Positions 39,267 through 49,215 of a stretch of 64,000 nt of DNA are shown one piece after another. Each line of letters opens with the position of its first letter. Position 1 is the stretch's first letter. A model generated the notes under the pieces. It worked only from the letters and a program-made list of their open reading frames with translations, had not been told where the DNA came from and ran no database searches. Origin of the DNA: Butyrivibrio sp. INlla18 (GTDB lineage: Bacteria > Bacillota > Clostridia > Lachnospirales > Lachnospiraceae); contig NZ_FMXK01000012.1 in assembly GCF_900103635.1 (NCBI RefSeq), forward strand, positions 1 through 64,000, in the 5' to 3' direction. The position numbers and the translations under genes are program-made.

Positions 39267-39842
39267 TATATCTTCAACAAGTTTGTGTTTGCCGTCAACT
39301 GACTCATATACAAATACTTCGCAGTTTTTTGGTCTTGGACGCCAGATAAAGCCTTTTTTAGAATCTTCTAGGTATCCACGTATTACTCTTATGATACCGC
39401 CGTGGCACACAAGCAGTACGTTTTCGTAGTTCTGTTTCTCAAGCTCAGAAAGAAATGAATTAATCCTTGATACCATAGAAGGAATATCTTCTACGCCATT
39501 TTTCTTTGGACATGGGAAAATCTCTGGAAATCCCCAATAAAGAAACATTGGAATGCTGACCTTAAAGTATCCAACGCCTTCATAATCGCCAAAGGCAGCT
39601 TCTATTATTCTCTCATCCTTAACAACTTCATCTTCTGGAACTCCAGAAATAAGTGAAGCTGTAGTAACTGCTCTTCCAAGGGTAGAAGCAAATACCTTAT
39701 CAAACTTAACACCTGATAACTTCTCTCCAACGGCTCTAGCCTGGCTCTTTCCTTTTTCATTAAGAGGAATGTCTATCTGGCCCTGCATAAGCTTTGCTGC
39801 ATTATAATCTGTCTGTCCATGTCTGGTTACGTATATTTTCAT
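39261..39842 (-). CDS. Histidine phosphatase family protein
   Basis: A 193-residue enzyme of the phosphoglycerate mutase superfamily. The catalytic motif is YVTRHGQTDYN (His8), with the second histidine in LLVCHGGIIR, the acid in EAAFGDYEG and the arginine in FASTLGRAVTT. It may be a small-molecule phosphatase such as a cobalamin- or nucleotide-type enzyme. It is 22 bases downstream of rsgA in the same direction. Confidence 0.85.
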   Translation of the reverse strand: MKIYVTRHGQTDYNAAKLMQGQIDIPLNEKGKSQARAVGEKLSGVKFDKVFASTLGRAVTTASLISGVPEDEVVKDERIIEAAFGDYEGVGYFKVSIPMFLYWGFPEIFPCPKKNGVEDIPSMVSRINSFLSELEKQNYENVLLVCHGGIIRVIRGYLEDSKKGFIWRPRPKNCEVFVYESVDGKHKLVEDIK

Positions 39843-39864
39843 AGGATCACTCCGTCGTTTAAGT

Positions 39865-40782
39865 TTATCTTTTAGGCTTCTTGGTATAAACAGGTCTTAT
39901 GTTCCTAAGCTCTTCATATAAAAGCTTGTAGTTGTCATAGCGAACCTTAGAAATAAGACCTTTTTCAAGGGCATTCTTGACGCCGCAATCTGGCTCTGCA
40001 ATATGAGAGCAGCCACCAAATCTGCACTCTGGCTCATAGGCTTCAAACTCTGGATAATACTGCATAAGAGTATCAACTGAAACGTCTCTAAGCTCAAGAG
40101 ATGTGAACCCAGGTGTATCAATGATGAAGGTATCAAAGCTCTCATCTGACAGTTCTTTTACGAAAAAGAGCTCTGAATGCCTTGTGGTATTCTTGCCCCT
40201 TTCAATCTTGCGGCTAAGCTCGCCTATCTGCATATCCGCGTCAGGAACAAGCTTATTTAAAAGAGATGACTTACCAACACCGCTTGGTCCAGCAAGGGTT
40301 GTAGTCTTGCCCTTTAAAAGTGCCTTGAGATCATCAAGACCTTTATCCTCTTTGACACTTATGAAAAGAACCTTATATCCACAATTTTCGTAGCTTTCTG
40401 TGAGCTTTTGCTTCTCTTCTTCGGAAGCTATATCCTGTTTGTTGAAACATATGATAACAGGGAGGTTTTGCTGCCTCATCATGATAAGGAATCTGTCCAA
40501 AAGGTTATAGTTTGGATCAGGCTTGACTATAGCAAACAAAATAACCGCCTGATCCACATTGGCAACAGGCGGTCTAAGTAGCTGGGCTCTTCTAGGTAGG
40601 ATCCTGATGATATTACCTATTCGTTTTTCCTCATCAATGATGTCTATCTCAACATCATCTCCTACCATAGGTTTAATATTATCTTTTCTAAAGATGCCTT
40701 TTGCCTTACATTCATAGATTTTCTCATCTGAGGTTTCTATGTAGTAAAACCCGGCAATTCCCTTTAATATCTTTCCCTGCAT
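39865..40782 (-). CDS. rsgA: Ribosome small subunit GTPase RsgA
   Basis: A 305-residue circularly permuted GTPase acting in late 30S subunit maturation. It has an OB fold (1-70), the permuted G domain with CFNKQD (G4), GPSGVGKSSLLNKL (G1) and DTPGF (G3), and a C-terminal zinc motif CRFGGCSHIAEPDC. It closely follows the kinase gene, the usual order in Firmicutes. Confidence 0.95.
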   Translation of the reverse strand: MQGKILKGIAGFYYIETSDEKIYECKAKGIFRKDNIKPMVGDDVEIDIIDEEKRIGNIIRILPRRAQLLRPPVANVDQAVILFAIVKPDPNYNLLDRFLIMMRQQNLPVIICFNKQDIASEEEKQKLTESYENCGYKVLFISVKEDKGLDDLKALLKGKTTTLAGPSGVGKSSLLNKLVPDADMQIGELSRKIERGKNTTRHSELFFVKELSDESFDTFIIDTPGFTSLELRDVSVDTLMQYYPEFEAYEPECRFGGCSHIAEPDCGVKNALEKGLISKVRYDNYKLLYEELRNIRPVYTKKPKR

Positions 40783-40789
40783 TAAATGA

Positions 40790-42829
40790 TCAGTTCTCCT
40801 GGTTAAATGTTACTGCTCTTGTAACTGTATATTCTACAGCCTGTCCTCCGGAACTCTCACCAGTCTCAGGATTGGTGGTTGTAGGAGTAGTTGCAGTATA
40901 AACAAATGTTAATGTTCCTGTAGGAGAAGTAATTCCCTTGTATGTAGCCTGAACTGGAAAATCTGATGTTGTTGTGCTAAGAAGTGTTGTTCCATCAGAT
41001 GTCACCAAGGTTACCTTAACAGGGATTCCAAAGGTGAAGTTTTCTCCTTCTGTTGGAGCTGTGATATCTGCTGAATAGCTGTATGTTACGCTTGCAGGTC
41101 CAATAGAAAGCTCCATATTGATAACAGTTCCCTCTGAAACAGGTGTGCCAACGGCAATACTCTGTGCACAGATAAGACCTGTAAGATTCGAATCCTCATT
41201 GTTGGTCTCAACAATTGTTCCAGCCACAAGGCCAGACTCTACAAGTGTGATAACAGCATCCTCTGAAGTCATACCAATTATATTTGGAACAGTTACCTGT
41301 CCGTCTGCCTTGGCATTTGAAACCTCAGTAGTAGCTGAAGCTGTATAGTTAGATCCATTGCTGATATATACTGTGATCTTAGAACCACTAGCAGCTCTAC
41401 TTCCTGCTGCAGGATCAGTAGATACTACTGTATCCTTAGCTGCTGTGTTTGATGTATCTTCAGCTTTTTCTACATTAAAACCTTTTTCTGTAAGAAGTGA
41501 CTTAGCTTCTGCATATGTCTTACCAGTTACATTTGGAATTTCGATTCCATCTGCTGATTCCTCAGTAGCTAGTGAAGATGCTACGCTAGAAGCCTCTGCG
41601 CCTGCATCAGATGAACCAAATAATCCCATACCCTTAGCAATAAGGATGATAACGATAAATCCAATAAGTACAGCAGAAACAATAGCCATAACTATTGTCA
41701 TCTTCTCGATCTTGGATGATTCCTGTTTATTATCTTTAGATGATGAACCTCTTCTCCTATTCTGTTCATAGTAGAAATCATCATCATCGTCAAATTCGTC
41801 GTAATCTCTTCTAGGTCTCTTACGATCTCTGTCGTAATCGTCATATCTCTTGCCCTTATCGTAATCTCTTGAGAAATCACGATTGAGACGCATCTGCTCA
41901 GTATCAGACATTTTGCCTGCACCGCCCTTAACTGAGCTAACTTCCTCATCAGAAGCTACTCTTGTAGCACCCTCTTCATCAGGATCAACAAGAGAAACAA
42001 AGTCCTTGTCAGGAGTGATAAGTGACCTCTTGAGGTCTGTGATAAGCTCAGCAGCGCTCTGATATCTCCTATCTGGGCTCTTCTGACAACACTTAAGCAC
42101 GATCTTCTCAACGCTAATAGGAATATCTTCGTTGTAATCAGCAGGAGTTGGAAGTTCTTCCTGAATGTGCTTGATAGCAATCGCTACTGTTGTATCACCA
42201 TTAAATGGTACTCTTCCAGTAAGCATCTCAAAAAGTGTAATACCAAGTGAATAGATATCACTCTTGGCATCACTGTATCCACCTCTTGCCTGCTCTGGAG
42301 AAGTGTAATGCACAGAACCCATTACGTTGGATGTGATAGTGTTGCTGGTTGCAGCCTTGGCAATACCAAAGTCTGTAACCTTAACCTTACCGTCCTTAGA
42401 AATCATAATGTTCTGTGGCTTGATATCTCTGTGAATGATGTTGTTGTTATGAGCTGCCTCAAGTCCCATAGCTACCTGAATGGCTATGCTGACTGCTTCC
42501 TTAACAGAAAGACGTACCTTCTTCTCAATATATTTCTTGAGAGTAATACCATCAACAAGCTCCATAACGATGTAGTTAACACCGTCTTCGTCGCCTACAT
42601 CATATACATTAACAATGTTTGGATGCATAAGTCCAGCTGTAGACTGGGCTTCAACACGGAACTTGGAAACGAAGTTCTCGTTTTCTGAGAATTCCTGTTT
42701 GAGCACCTTTACTGCAACAAGTCTATTAAGTTTATGATCTTTTGCTTTATATACATCGGACATTCCGCCAGTGCCGATCTTCTCAAGCACTTCATAGCGA
42801 TCGCCGATCACCATTCCTATCTTAATCAT
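40790..42829 (-). CDS. prkC: PASTA-domain Ser/Thr protein kinase
   Basis: A 679-residue PrkC/PknB-type kinase. The cytoplasmic kinase domain (1-270) has GTGGMSDVYKA, VAVKVLK, HRDIKPQN and VTDFGIAKA. A basic/acidic juxtamembrane region and one membrane helix follow (about 382-404). Two PASTA domains sit outside (IPNVTGKTYAEAKSLL and VPNIIGMTSEDAVITL), then a beta-rich tail with Thr-Pro repeats. It senses muropeptides and controls growth and cell-wall enzymes. It overlaps the phosphatase stop by 8 bases. Most family members have three or more PASTA repeats; this one shows two clear ones. Confidence 0.95.
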   Translation of the reverse strand: MIKIGMVIGDRYEVLEKIGTGGMSDVYKAKDHKLNRLVAVKVLKQEFSENENFVSKFRVEAQSTAGLMHPNIVNVYDVGDEDGVNYIVMELVDGITLKKYIEKKVRLSVKEAVSIAIQVAMGLEAAHNNNIIHRDIKPQNIMISKDGKVKVTDFGIAKAATSNTITSNVMGSVHYTSPEQARGGYSDAKSDIYSLGITLFEMLTGRVPFNGDTTVAIAIKHIQEELPTPADYNEDIPISVEKIVLKCCQKSPDRRYQSAAELITDLKRSLITPDKDFVSLVDPDEEGATRVASDEEVSSVKGGAGKMSDTEQMRLNRDFSRDYDKGKRYDDYDRDRKRPRRDYDEFDDDDDFYYEQNRRRGSSSKDNKQESSKIEKMTIVMAIVSAVLIGFIVIILIAKGMGLFGSSDAGAEASSVASSLATEESADGIEIPNVTGKTYAEAKSLLTEKGFNVEKAEDTSNTAAKDTVVSTDPAAGSRAASGSKITVYISNGSNYTASATTEVSNAKADGQVTVPNIIGMTSEDAVITLVESGLVAGTIVETNNEDSNLTGLICAQSIAVGTPVSEGTVINMELSIGPASVTYSYSADITAPTEGENFTFGIPVKVTLVTSDGTTLLSTTTSDFPVQATYKGITSPTGTLTFVYTATTPTTTNPETGESSGGQAVEYTVTRAVTFNQEN

Positions 42830-43583
42830 TCAGTCCTCCATCGTGTGTCAGTTCTTCTGCAAAGGGCTCTATCAGGATAACAGCTATATTATCCTTGCCT
42901 CCGTTGTTATTAGCTGCCACAACAAGTTTTTGGGCCTTCTCTATAATATCTCTCTGACCGCTTACTATCTCTCTGATCTCTTCATCTTCGAGCATATTAG
43001 TAAGTCCGTCAGAACACATGAGAACAATGTCCCCATGTTTTAATTCCACGTTAAAAAAGTCGATGTCTACCGTATCCGTGGCACCGATTGCCCTGGTAAT
43101 AATGTTCTTGTCAAGATGGGTTCTGGCTGTCTCTCTATCGATGCCGCCCATCCTGACCATCTCCTCTACCAAGGAGTGATCTCTAGTAATCTGTGTTATC
43201 TTGTCATTTATAACATAGAGCCTGGAATCTCCGACATTTGCAACCTGCAAAAATCTTCCAAGCACTGTGCACGCTACAACAGTTGTTCCCATTCCGAACA
43301 AGCTCGGATTCTCCGAAGCCTTTTCCCTGAGTTTGCGGTTAGCGATCTTGATAGCATTCTCAAGGATCTTAACAGGACTTTGCTCAAAAGACTTCTCGAT
43401 CTCTTCAACCATAGTATCTACAGTAAAGCGTGAAGCATAATCACCGGCGTTATGACCGCCCATGCCATCAGCAACAATAAATACGTTTGAAAGATTACCA
43501 ATCTTTCTATCAGATGAAAAAACGTAATCTTGATTCAGTTTTCGTTTTTTACCTATATCCGTTATAGAAAACGTTTTTAACAA
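42822..43583 (-). CDS. prpC: PP2C-type Ser/Thr phosphatase
   Basis: A 253-residue PPM phosphatase that reverses PrkC phosphorylation. Metal-binding motifs are VADGMGGHNAGDYAS, VANVGDSRLY, LMCSDGLTNML and NGGKDNIAVI. I place the start at TTG 43583, because GGGAGG lies six bases upstream and the protein then begins at the conserved KTFSITDIGKKRKLNQD; a longer reading to 43679 adds residues unlike the family. It is coupled to prkC by an 8-base overlap. Confidence 0.93.
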   Translation of the reverse strand: MLKTFSITDIGKKRKLNQDYVFSSDRKIGNLSNVFIVADGMGGHNAGDYASRFTVDTMVEEIEKSFEQSPVKILENAIKIANRKLREKASENPSLFGMGTTVVACTVLGRFLQVANVGDSRLYVINDKITQITRDHSLVEEMVRMGGIDRETARTHLDKNIITRAIGATDTVDIDFFNVELKHGDIVLMCSDGLTNMLEDEEIREIVSGQRDIIEKAQKLVVAANNNGGKDNIAVILIEPFAEELTHDGGLND

Positions 43584-43629
43584 ATCTTGCCTCCCGAGCA
43601 AACTCTTTTCATGCAAAAATAAGCAGGTA

Positions 43630-44670
43630 TCACTTTTCTTGCTGTAAATGGCGCCTTCTAAGCTGTCCGCAAGCACCATCTATATCCCTGCCCATTTCCC
43701 TTCTAATAGTAACATTTATTCGACTTTTTTCAAGTTTATTTTTGAAAGCCAAGGCCCCAGAACGATCTGTGGGCTTAAAGTCTCTTTCCTTGATGGGATT
43801 GACGGGAATAAGGTTAACTACGGCATTTATGCCCTCTAACAACTTGGACAGTTCAGCAGCATCTTCATCGGTGTCGTTTACTCCGCTTACAAGGGAGTAT
43901 TCGAAGGTGAGCTGTCTTCCAGTCTTGTCAAAATATGCTCTGCAGGCATCAAGTACTTCGTCAATGCTGTACTTTTCAGCTATAGGCATGAGTTTTTTGC
44001 GCTTTTCGTTATTGGATGCGTGAAGAGACAGTGCCAGGTTAATAGAAAGCTCTTCATCAGCCAGTCTGTATATATTGGGAACAATTCCACAGGTAGAAAC
44101 TGTAAGGTTTCTCTGCCCCATGTTCATTCCATTTTCATCAGTCAAAAGCTTTATAAACTTAAGGAGATTGTCATAGTTATCAAGTGGCTCTCCACTTCCC
44201 ATAACTACCACTCGTGATATCTTTTCACCAGTCTCCCTTGAAATAGCATATATCTGGTCTAACATCTCTGAGGGATTAAGGTTTCTGACTACACCATCTA
44301 TAGTTGATGCACAGAACCTGCATCCCATACGGCATCCAACCTGAGATGAGATGCACACGCTATTTCCAAATTTGTACTTCATGAATACGCTCTCGATAAC
44401 GTTGCCATCAGAAAGTCCAAAAAGGAACTTCTGAGTGTCATCAATCTTGGACTTTTGAACATCCACAACCTGGAGCGCTGTATAATCGTAATGCTCAATA
44501 CACTTTTCTTTTAAGCTCTTGGATATATTGGTCATCTCGTCGTAGCTTCTGGCCTTCTTGACGTGCATCCATTCATAGAGCTGCTTTGCTCTAAACTTTG
44601 GCTCGCCAAGTTCTTTGATACTATCCTCAAGCTCTGAAAGTGAAAGAGACTTAATATCTATCTTTGTCAC
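43630..44670 (-). CDS. rlmN: Dual-specificity 23S rRNA/tRNA adenine-C2 methyltransferase RlmN
   Basis: A 346-residue radical SAM enzyme that methylates A2503 of 23S rRNA and A37 of some tRNAs. The 4Fe-4S motif is C113-x3-C117-x2-C120 (CRMGCRFC). The mechanistic cysteine late in the chain lies in GACGQLRR. It starts with GTG overlapping the rsmB stop codon (GTGA). The position in the rsmB-rlmN-prpC-prkC-rsgA series is typical. Confidence 0.95.
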   Translation of the reverse strand: MTKIDIKSLSLSELEDSIKELGEPKFRAKQLYEWMHVKKARSYDEMTNISKSLKEKCIEHYDYTALQVVDVQKSKIDDTQKFLFGLSDGNVIESVFMKYKFGNSVCISSQVGCRMGCRFCASTIDGVVRNLNPSEMLDQIYAISRETGEKISRVVVMGSGEPLDNYDNLLKFIKLLTDENGMNMGQRNLTVSTCGIVPNIYRLADEELSINLALSLHASNNEKRKKLMPIAEKYSIDEVLDACRAYFDKTGRQLTFEYSLVSGVNDTDEDAAELSKLLEGINAVVNLIPVNPIKERDFKPTDRSGALAFKNKLEKSRINVTIRREMGRDIDGACGQLRRRHLQQEK

Positions 44671-46055
44671 TTCTCTTTTCTCCTTAGAAGCTTTGCAATA
44701 AAAAATCCATCTGTTTCAAACTCTCCAGGAAGAAGCTGAATATAGCCATCCTTAGAGGTCTTTTTGTCTATCTTGGATGGAAGATTCTCTGTAATATCCA
44801 CCCTGTCAAAAGGAAGCTCTTTGCAGATCCTATCGATCATAGCTTCATTTTCTGCCTTGTTGACAGTGCAGGTTGAATACATGAGTATTCCGCCTGGTCT
44901 GACGTAGTCATAGGCTGATTTTACTATCTCCCACTGAAGTTCAGACAGCTCTTTTAGGCCTTTCTTGGTGGTGTTAAGCTTGATATCGCTCTTTCTACCT
45001 ATGATGCCAAGTCCTGAGCAAGGTACATCAAGATAAAGAATATCCGCCATATCCTCAAGGTTTCCATCATGGATCCTAGCGTCAAAGGCCTCAACTTCGA
45101 TATTTGAAAGTCCAAGTCTCTCAGCATTTTCTCTGATGATGTCACATTTTCTATCAGAAAGGTCTCTGGATATGACTCTTCCTTCTACTCCAACTCTCTC
45201 AGCTGCGTGAAGAGTCTTGCCTCCAGGAGCCGCACAGACATCTATAACGGTCTGTCCTTCTTTTGGATCTGCAACTTCAGTAACAAGCATTGAGCTTACA
45301 TCCTGAACTGTAAACAGCCCCTCATCAAATCCTGGAAGGAATCTGATGTTATCTGTCTTTTCAAGGTCTACAGCATAGCTTAGAACTGGATTTTTCTTAG
45401 CTACTGCTCCTGCCTCATTTAGCTCTTTTACAAAGGCATCAACAGATGAATCAAGGTCTGAAGCCTTATTCATCTCCATGAGCTTAGGTACATTGAGCCT
45501 TATTGTTGTCGGTCTTGCCTGTAAAAAGAACTCCAAAATGCTCTCAGTTTTGTCAAAGCCATACTCAGATACCCACATTTCGCAGAGCCACTTTGGTGTT
45601 GAGTAAAACACTGAAAGATACTCACAACCATTATCTATAGCTTTGTCAGGGTATTTGATGTTGTCTTTATTTCTGGAAATATTTCTCAGGACTCCATTTA
45701 CAAAGCCTTTGAGTCCAGAAAACTTGTGCTTGTCAGCAAGCTTAACTGCTTCATTGCAGGCTGCTGAGTCTGGAACCTGATCCATAAACATGATCTGGTA
45801 GGTTCCCATTCTCATAAGGCTTCGGATAAGAGGCTGCATCTTCTGCACCTTTACCTTTGAGAACTGATCCAAACAATAGTCGATCTGGGTCTGTCTCTCA
45901 AGGCACCCATCAACTACTCTTTTTATAAACGCCTTATCTCTTGTTTCAAGATAGTCGTACTTTTCCAAAGAATCTTTTAACAAAGACATCTTACCAGCCT
46001 TGTCTTTGTCATATTCCATTAGGATATTTAAAACAATCTCACGAATATTAGCCAA
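44667..46055 (-). CDS. rsmB: 16S rRNA cytosine-C5 967 methyltransferase RsmB
   Basis: A 462-residue enzyme with an N-terminal NusB-like RNA-binding domain (1-140) and a C-terminal methyltransferase domain: SAM motif DVCAAPGGKT and catalytic cysteines in LDVPCSGLG and YSTCTVNKAENE. The start is TTG, with GAGGGTGAG upstream. It is translationally coupled to rlmN. Confidence 0.95.
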   Translation of the reverse strand: MANIREIVLNILMEYDKDKAGKMSLLKDSLEKYDYLETRDKAFIKRVVDGCLERQTQIDYCLDQFSKVKVQKMQPLIRSLMRMGTYQIMFMDQVPDSAACNEAVKLADKHKFSGLKGFVNGVLRNISRNKDNIKYPDKAIDNGCEYLSVFYSTPKWLCEMWVSEYGFDKTESILEFFLQARPTTIRLNVPKLMEMNKASDLDSSVDAFVKELNEAGAVAKKNPVLSYAVDLEKTDNIRFLPGFDEGLFTVQDVSSMLVTEVADPKEGQTVIDVCAAPGGKTLHAAERVGVEGRVISRDLSDRKCDIIRENAERLGLSNIEVEAFDARIHDGNLEDMADILYLDVPCSGLGIIGRKSDIKLNTTKKGLKELSELQWEIVKSAYDYVRPGGILMYSTCTVNKAENEAMIDRICKELPFDRVDITENLPSKIDKKTSKDGYIQLLPGEFETDGFFIAKLLRRKEK

Positions 46056-46072
46056 TTACTCACCCTCATAAA

Positions 46073-47443
46073 TCATTTAAAATACGTTACAATGCCGTAG
46101 ATCATCAGGAATGTGATGAGCGCTGGAAGAACATATTTAAAGTACCAGCTAAGTTTGCGGCTTACCTTGATTCCAAGACCGCTGTTCACTTCTTCTAAAT
46201 ACTTATCAAAGCCCCATCCGTACTTGGTTGTGCAGAACAGGCAGCAAATAAGTGATCCTATAGGCAGGATAACGTTACTAACAATGAAGTCCTCAAGGTC
46301 CATGATGTTGGTTCCTGGCTTGAGTGGTTCAAAGCCTTTGAGCACGTTAAAGCCAAGGGTACAAGGGATAGAACCAAGTGTGATGACTATGCCTGCTACG
46401 AGAGCTGCCTTTTTGCGCTCGCTTCCAAATATATCGATTGAGAAGCTTACTATGTTCTCAAATACACCAACCATGGTAGAAAGAGCTGCAAAATACATGA
46501 ACAGGAAGAATAAGCTTCCCCACACTCTTCCAAGAGGAAGTGCTGTAAATACATTAGGAAGTGTAAGGAAAATAAGGCTTGGACCACTGTCAGGAGATAC
46601 ACCGTAAGCAAAGCATGCTGGAATTGTGATAAGTCCTGCAACGATAGCTACGAAAGTATCAAGTCCTGCAACAAGTATTGCCTCTCCTGCAAGGCTTCTT
46701 TCTTTTTTGATATAGCTTCCAAATATCTCCATGCTGCCCATACCAAGACTAAGGGTAAAAAAGCTCTGGTTTAAGGCTGCATACATAACATTTCCAATAC
46801 CAACATTTCTGATGTTGTCCACATTTGGCATCAAATAGAAGGCAACGCCCTCTGATGCTCCCTGAAGTGTAAGGGATCTGATTCCCAAAACTATCATGAT
46901 ACAGATAAGAGCTATCATCATGATCTTGGTGATCTTCTCAACACCGTTCTGAAGTCCCATAGAGCAAATGACCATAGTGATCAGCATTGTGATGACCATG
47001 TATGCTATGAGTATCTCAGGGCTATCCATCATAGTAGCAAATGCACCCTCGATTCCCTCTGTTGTCTGCCCTTCAAAAGCCCCTATGAGCATCAGTACAA
47101 AATATCTAAGTATCCATCCTGAAACTACTGAATAGAACATAAGAAGCAGGTAATTACCAAACATTGCCATGAATCCTGACAAATGCCACTTAGTTCCCTC
47201 TTTTTCAAGCTTTTTATAAGCTGGATAAATACTCATCCTACTGGCTCTACCTATGGAATACTCCATAGTCATAACAGGAACACCCAGAATAAGCAAAAAT
47301 AACAGATAAATAATTACAAAAATGCCTCCGCCATACTGACCTACCATATATGGGAAGCGCCATACGTTTCCAATGCCGATCGCACAACCTGCTGACAGCA
47401 AAATAAAGCCTAATCGGCTGCCAAGTTTCTCTCTTTCTCTCAT
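46073..47443 (-). CDS. Neurotransmitter:sodium symporter family transporter
   Basis: A 456-residue, 11- to 12-helix NSS (SLC6-like) transporter. The family's TM1 signature is intact (GFILLSAGCAIGIGNVWRFPY), with the unwound sodium/substrate-binding glycines. It imports an amino acid with sodium. It lies between yugP and rsmB, genes that are usually adjacent, so it looks inserted into the housekeeping block; it is only 7 bases from yugP. Confidence 0.92.
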   Translation of the reverse strand: MREREKLGSRLGFILLSAGCAIGIGNVWRFPYMVGQYGGGIFVIIYLLFLLILGVPVMTMEYSIGRASRMSIYPAYKKLEKEGTKWHLSGFMAMFGNYLLLMFYSVVSGWILRYFVLMLIGAFEGQTTEGIEGAFATMMDSPEILIAYMVITMLITMVICSMGLQNGVEKITKIMMIALICIMIVLGIRSLTLQGASEGVAFYLMPNVDNIRNVGIGNVMYAALNQSFFTLSLGMGSMEIFGSYIKKERSLAGEAILVAGLDTFVAIVAGLITIPACFAYGVSPDSGPSLIFLTLPNVFTALPLGRVWGSLFFLFMYFAALSTMVGVFENIVSFSIDIFGSERKKAALVAGIVITLGSIPCTLGFNVLKGFEPLKPGTNIMDLEDFIVSNVILPIGSLICCLFCTTKYGWGFDKYLEEVNSGLGIKVSRKLSWYFKYVLPALITFLMIYGIVTYFK

Positions 47444-47450
47444 GCTCTGA

Positions 47451-48158
47451 TTACCGCCTACGATTATTTAGCATAACTAGTCTAAGAAGCTGGACTACAG
47501 CTGAAGCTGCGCTTGCCACATATGTCATAGCGGCTGCAGTTAAGACTTTTCTGGAGTCAGCAACTTCCTCGTGTCCGAGGATGCCGTACTCTTCAAGCAT
47601 TACGAGAGCTCTGTGAGAAGCATCAAATTCTACAGGAAGTGTTACAAGCTGGAACAATACTGCCAGCGAAAATACCACGATTCCAATACTGATAAGTGGT
47701 GAAAAGCCAAGGAGCATACCAAGGATCAAAAGAGGTATTCCAGCCTTTGAACCAATATTTGCAGCAGGAAGAAGTGCTGTTCTAAAGGACAGTGGTGCAT
47801 ATCCAAAGTGATGCTGCATGACATGTCCGCACTCATGAGCTGCAACGCCGATAGCTGCCACACTTGTTGAATCATAAGTTGCATCAGAAAGATTAACTAC
47901 CTTGTTTCTAGGATCATAATGATCTGTAAGTTCTCCTCTGACGTGGCATACTGACACATCAGTAATACCATTTCTACGGAGGATCTCCATTGCAGCCTGT
48001 GCACCAGTCATGCCGCACATACTGCGAATTCTTGCGTATTTCTTATATACAGATGAAACTCTGTAACTAGCTACCATACAAAGAATAGCCATAAGAATGA
48101 CTAAAAAGTACATAGGGTCCATTCCATACCCAAATGCTCTACCATATCCGTAATACAT
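47451..48158 (-). CDS. YugP-type zinc membrane peptidase
   Basis: A 235-residue membrane protease of the Zn_peptidase_2 family. The zinc motif is AAHECGHVMQHHFGYAPL (HExxH-like HECGH), flanked by a first helix (10-30) and two or three C-terminal helices. It is frequently found beside fmt and rsmB in Clostridia, and the physiological substrate is not known. GAGG precedes the ATG. Confidence 0.9.
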   Translation of the reverse strand: MYYGYGRAFGYGMDPMYFLVILMAILCMVASYRVSSVYKKYARIRSMCGMTGAQAAMEILRRNGITDVSVCHVRGELTDHYDPRNKVVNLSDATYDSTSVAAIGVAAHECGHVMQHHFGYAPLSFRTALLPAANIGSKAGIPLLILGMLLGFSPLISIGIVVFSLAVLFQLVTLPVEFDASHRALVMLEEYGILGHEEVADSRKVLTAAAMTYVASAASAVVQLLRLVMLNNRRR

Positions 48159-48191
48159 ATATATCGCCTCTTTCCTTATTGTTTTTCTTTA

Positions 48192-49124
48192 TTATCCAAG
48201 CTTTGTTCCAGCTTCAAGCTTATATCCAAGAAGGAAGTCTTTAACTGCCATTCTCTTTTTGCCTTCAAGCTGAACCTCTGTAATCTCTAATAAACCGTCA
48301 CCAGTTGCTACAGTAAAAGATTCTTTGGAAACAGATACTACGCTTCCTGGCTCTTTTCCCTTTGATGACTCGGATAATGCCTTGGCTTTCCAGATCTTAA
48401 AGCTCTTACCACCTAAACTTGTAAAGGCTGATGGCCATGGATTAAGACCTCTTACAAGGTTTCTGAGTGTCTCTGCATCCTTAGTAAAATCGATCTTACC
48501 CATATTCTTGGAAAGCTTACCGCACTTTGTTGCCTTTGCTTCATCCTGAGGAACAGGTGTGAGCTCGCCTCTTTCGATCATAGGAAGGGCATCTACTATG
48601 AGCTCGCCTCCAAGGATTGACAGCTTCTCAAAAAGACCGCCTCCTGTCTCTTCCTCATGGATTGGGATTTCTCTCTGGATAAGAATATCTCCAGTATCCA
48701 TTCCTGCTGCCATCTGCATGATAGTTACACCTGTAACCTTCTCACCATCAAGGATTGCCTGCTGAATAGGAGCAGCTCCTCTGTACTTTGGAAGGAGTGA
48801 TGCGTGAATATTAACGCATCCAAACTTAGGAATATCAAGGATCTCCTGTGAAAGGATCTGTCCAAATGCAGCTACTACGTAGATGTCTGCTTCGATACTC
48901 TTAAGATAAGCTACATGCTCAGCCTCTTTTATCTTGACTGGCTGAAATACAGGAATATCATGCTCTAAGGCACAAGCCTTAACATCCGATACCTGAAGCT
49001 CTCCGCTTCTACCCTTTGGTTTGTCTGGCTGTGTTACAACAAGCACTACTTCGTGACCTGCTTCTATGATCTTTTCAAGGGCTGTCCTGGCAAAATCAGG
49101 GGTTCCCATAAAAACAATCTTCAT
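48192..49124 (-). CDS. fmt: Methionyl-tRNA formyltransferase
   Basis: A 310-residue enzyme that formylates initiator Met-tRNA with 10-formyl-THF. MKIVFMGTPDFA opens the chain; the catalytic Asn/His/Asp are in CVNIHASLLPKYRGAAPIQ and GAGMDTGDIL-like AAGMDTGDI. The C-terminal oligonucleotide-binding domain follows. ATG 49124 gives the family N-terminus; an upstream in-frame start would add six residues. It pairs functionally with def, although ABC transporter genes now lie between them. Confidence 0.95.
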   Translation of the reverse strand: MKIVFMGTPDFARTALEKIIEAGHEVVLVVTQPDKPKGRSGELQVSDVKACALEHDIPVFQPVKIKEAEHVAYLKSIEADIYVVAAFGQILSQEILDIPKFGCVNIHASLLPKYRGAAPIQQAILDGEKVTGVTIMQMAAGMDTGDILIQREIPIHEEETGGGLFEKLSILGGELIVDALPMIERGELTPVPQDEAKATKCGKLSKNMGKIDFTKDAETLRNLVRGLNPWPSAFTSLGGKSFKIWKAKALSESSKGKEPGSVVSVSKESFTVATGDGLLEITEVQLEGKKRMAVKDFLLGYKLEAGTKLG

Positions 49125-49152
49125 TAAAATAATTCCTTTCAAAATAAAAATA

Positions 49153-49192
49153 AGTCCTAAAAGGACACTCTTAAGTGTACCATTTTAGGACT
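49153..49192 (-). terminator. Terminator after the amino-acid ABC operon
   Basis: AGTCCTAAAA...TTTTAGGACT perfect outer stem with inner GGACAC/GTGTACC pairing. On the minus strand it is followed by TATTTTTATTTT, between the binding-protein gene and fmt. Confidence 0.85.
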
Positions 49193-49215
49193 CATTTGTA
49201 CAATTTAAGGCGATA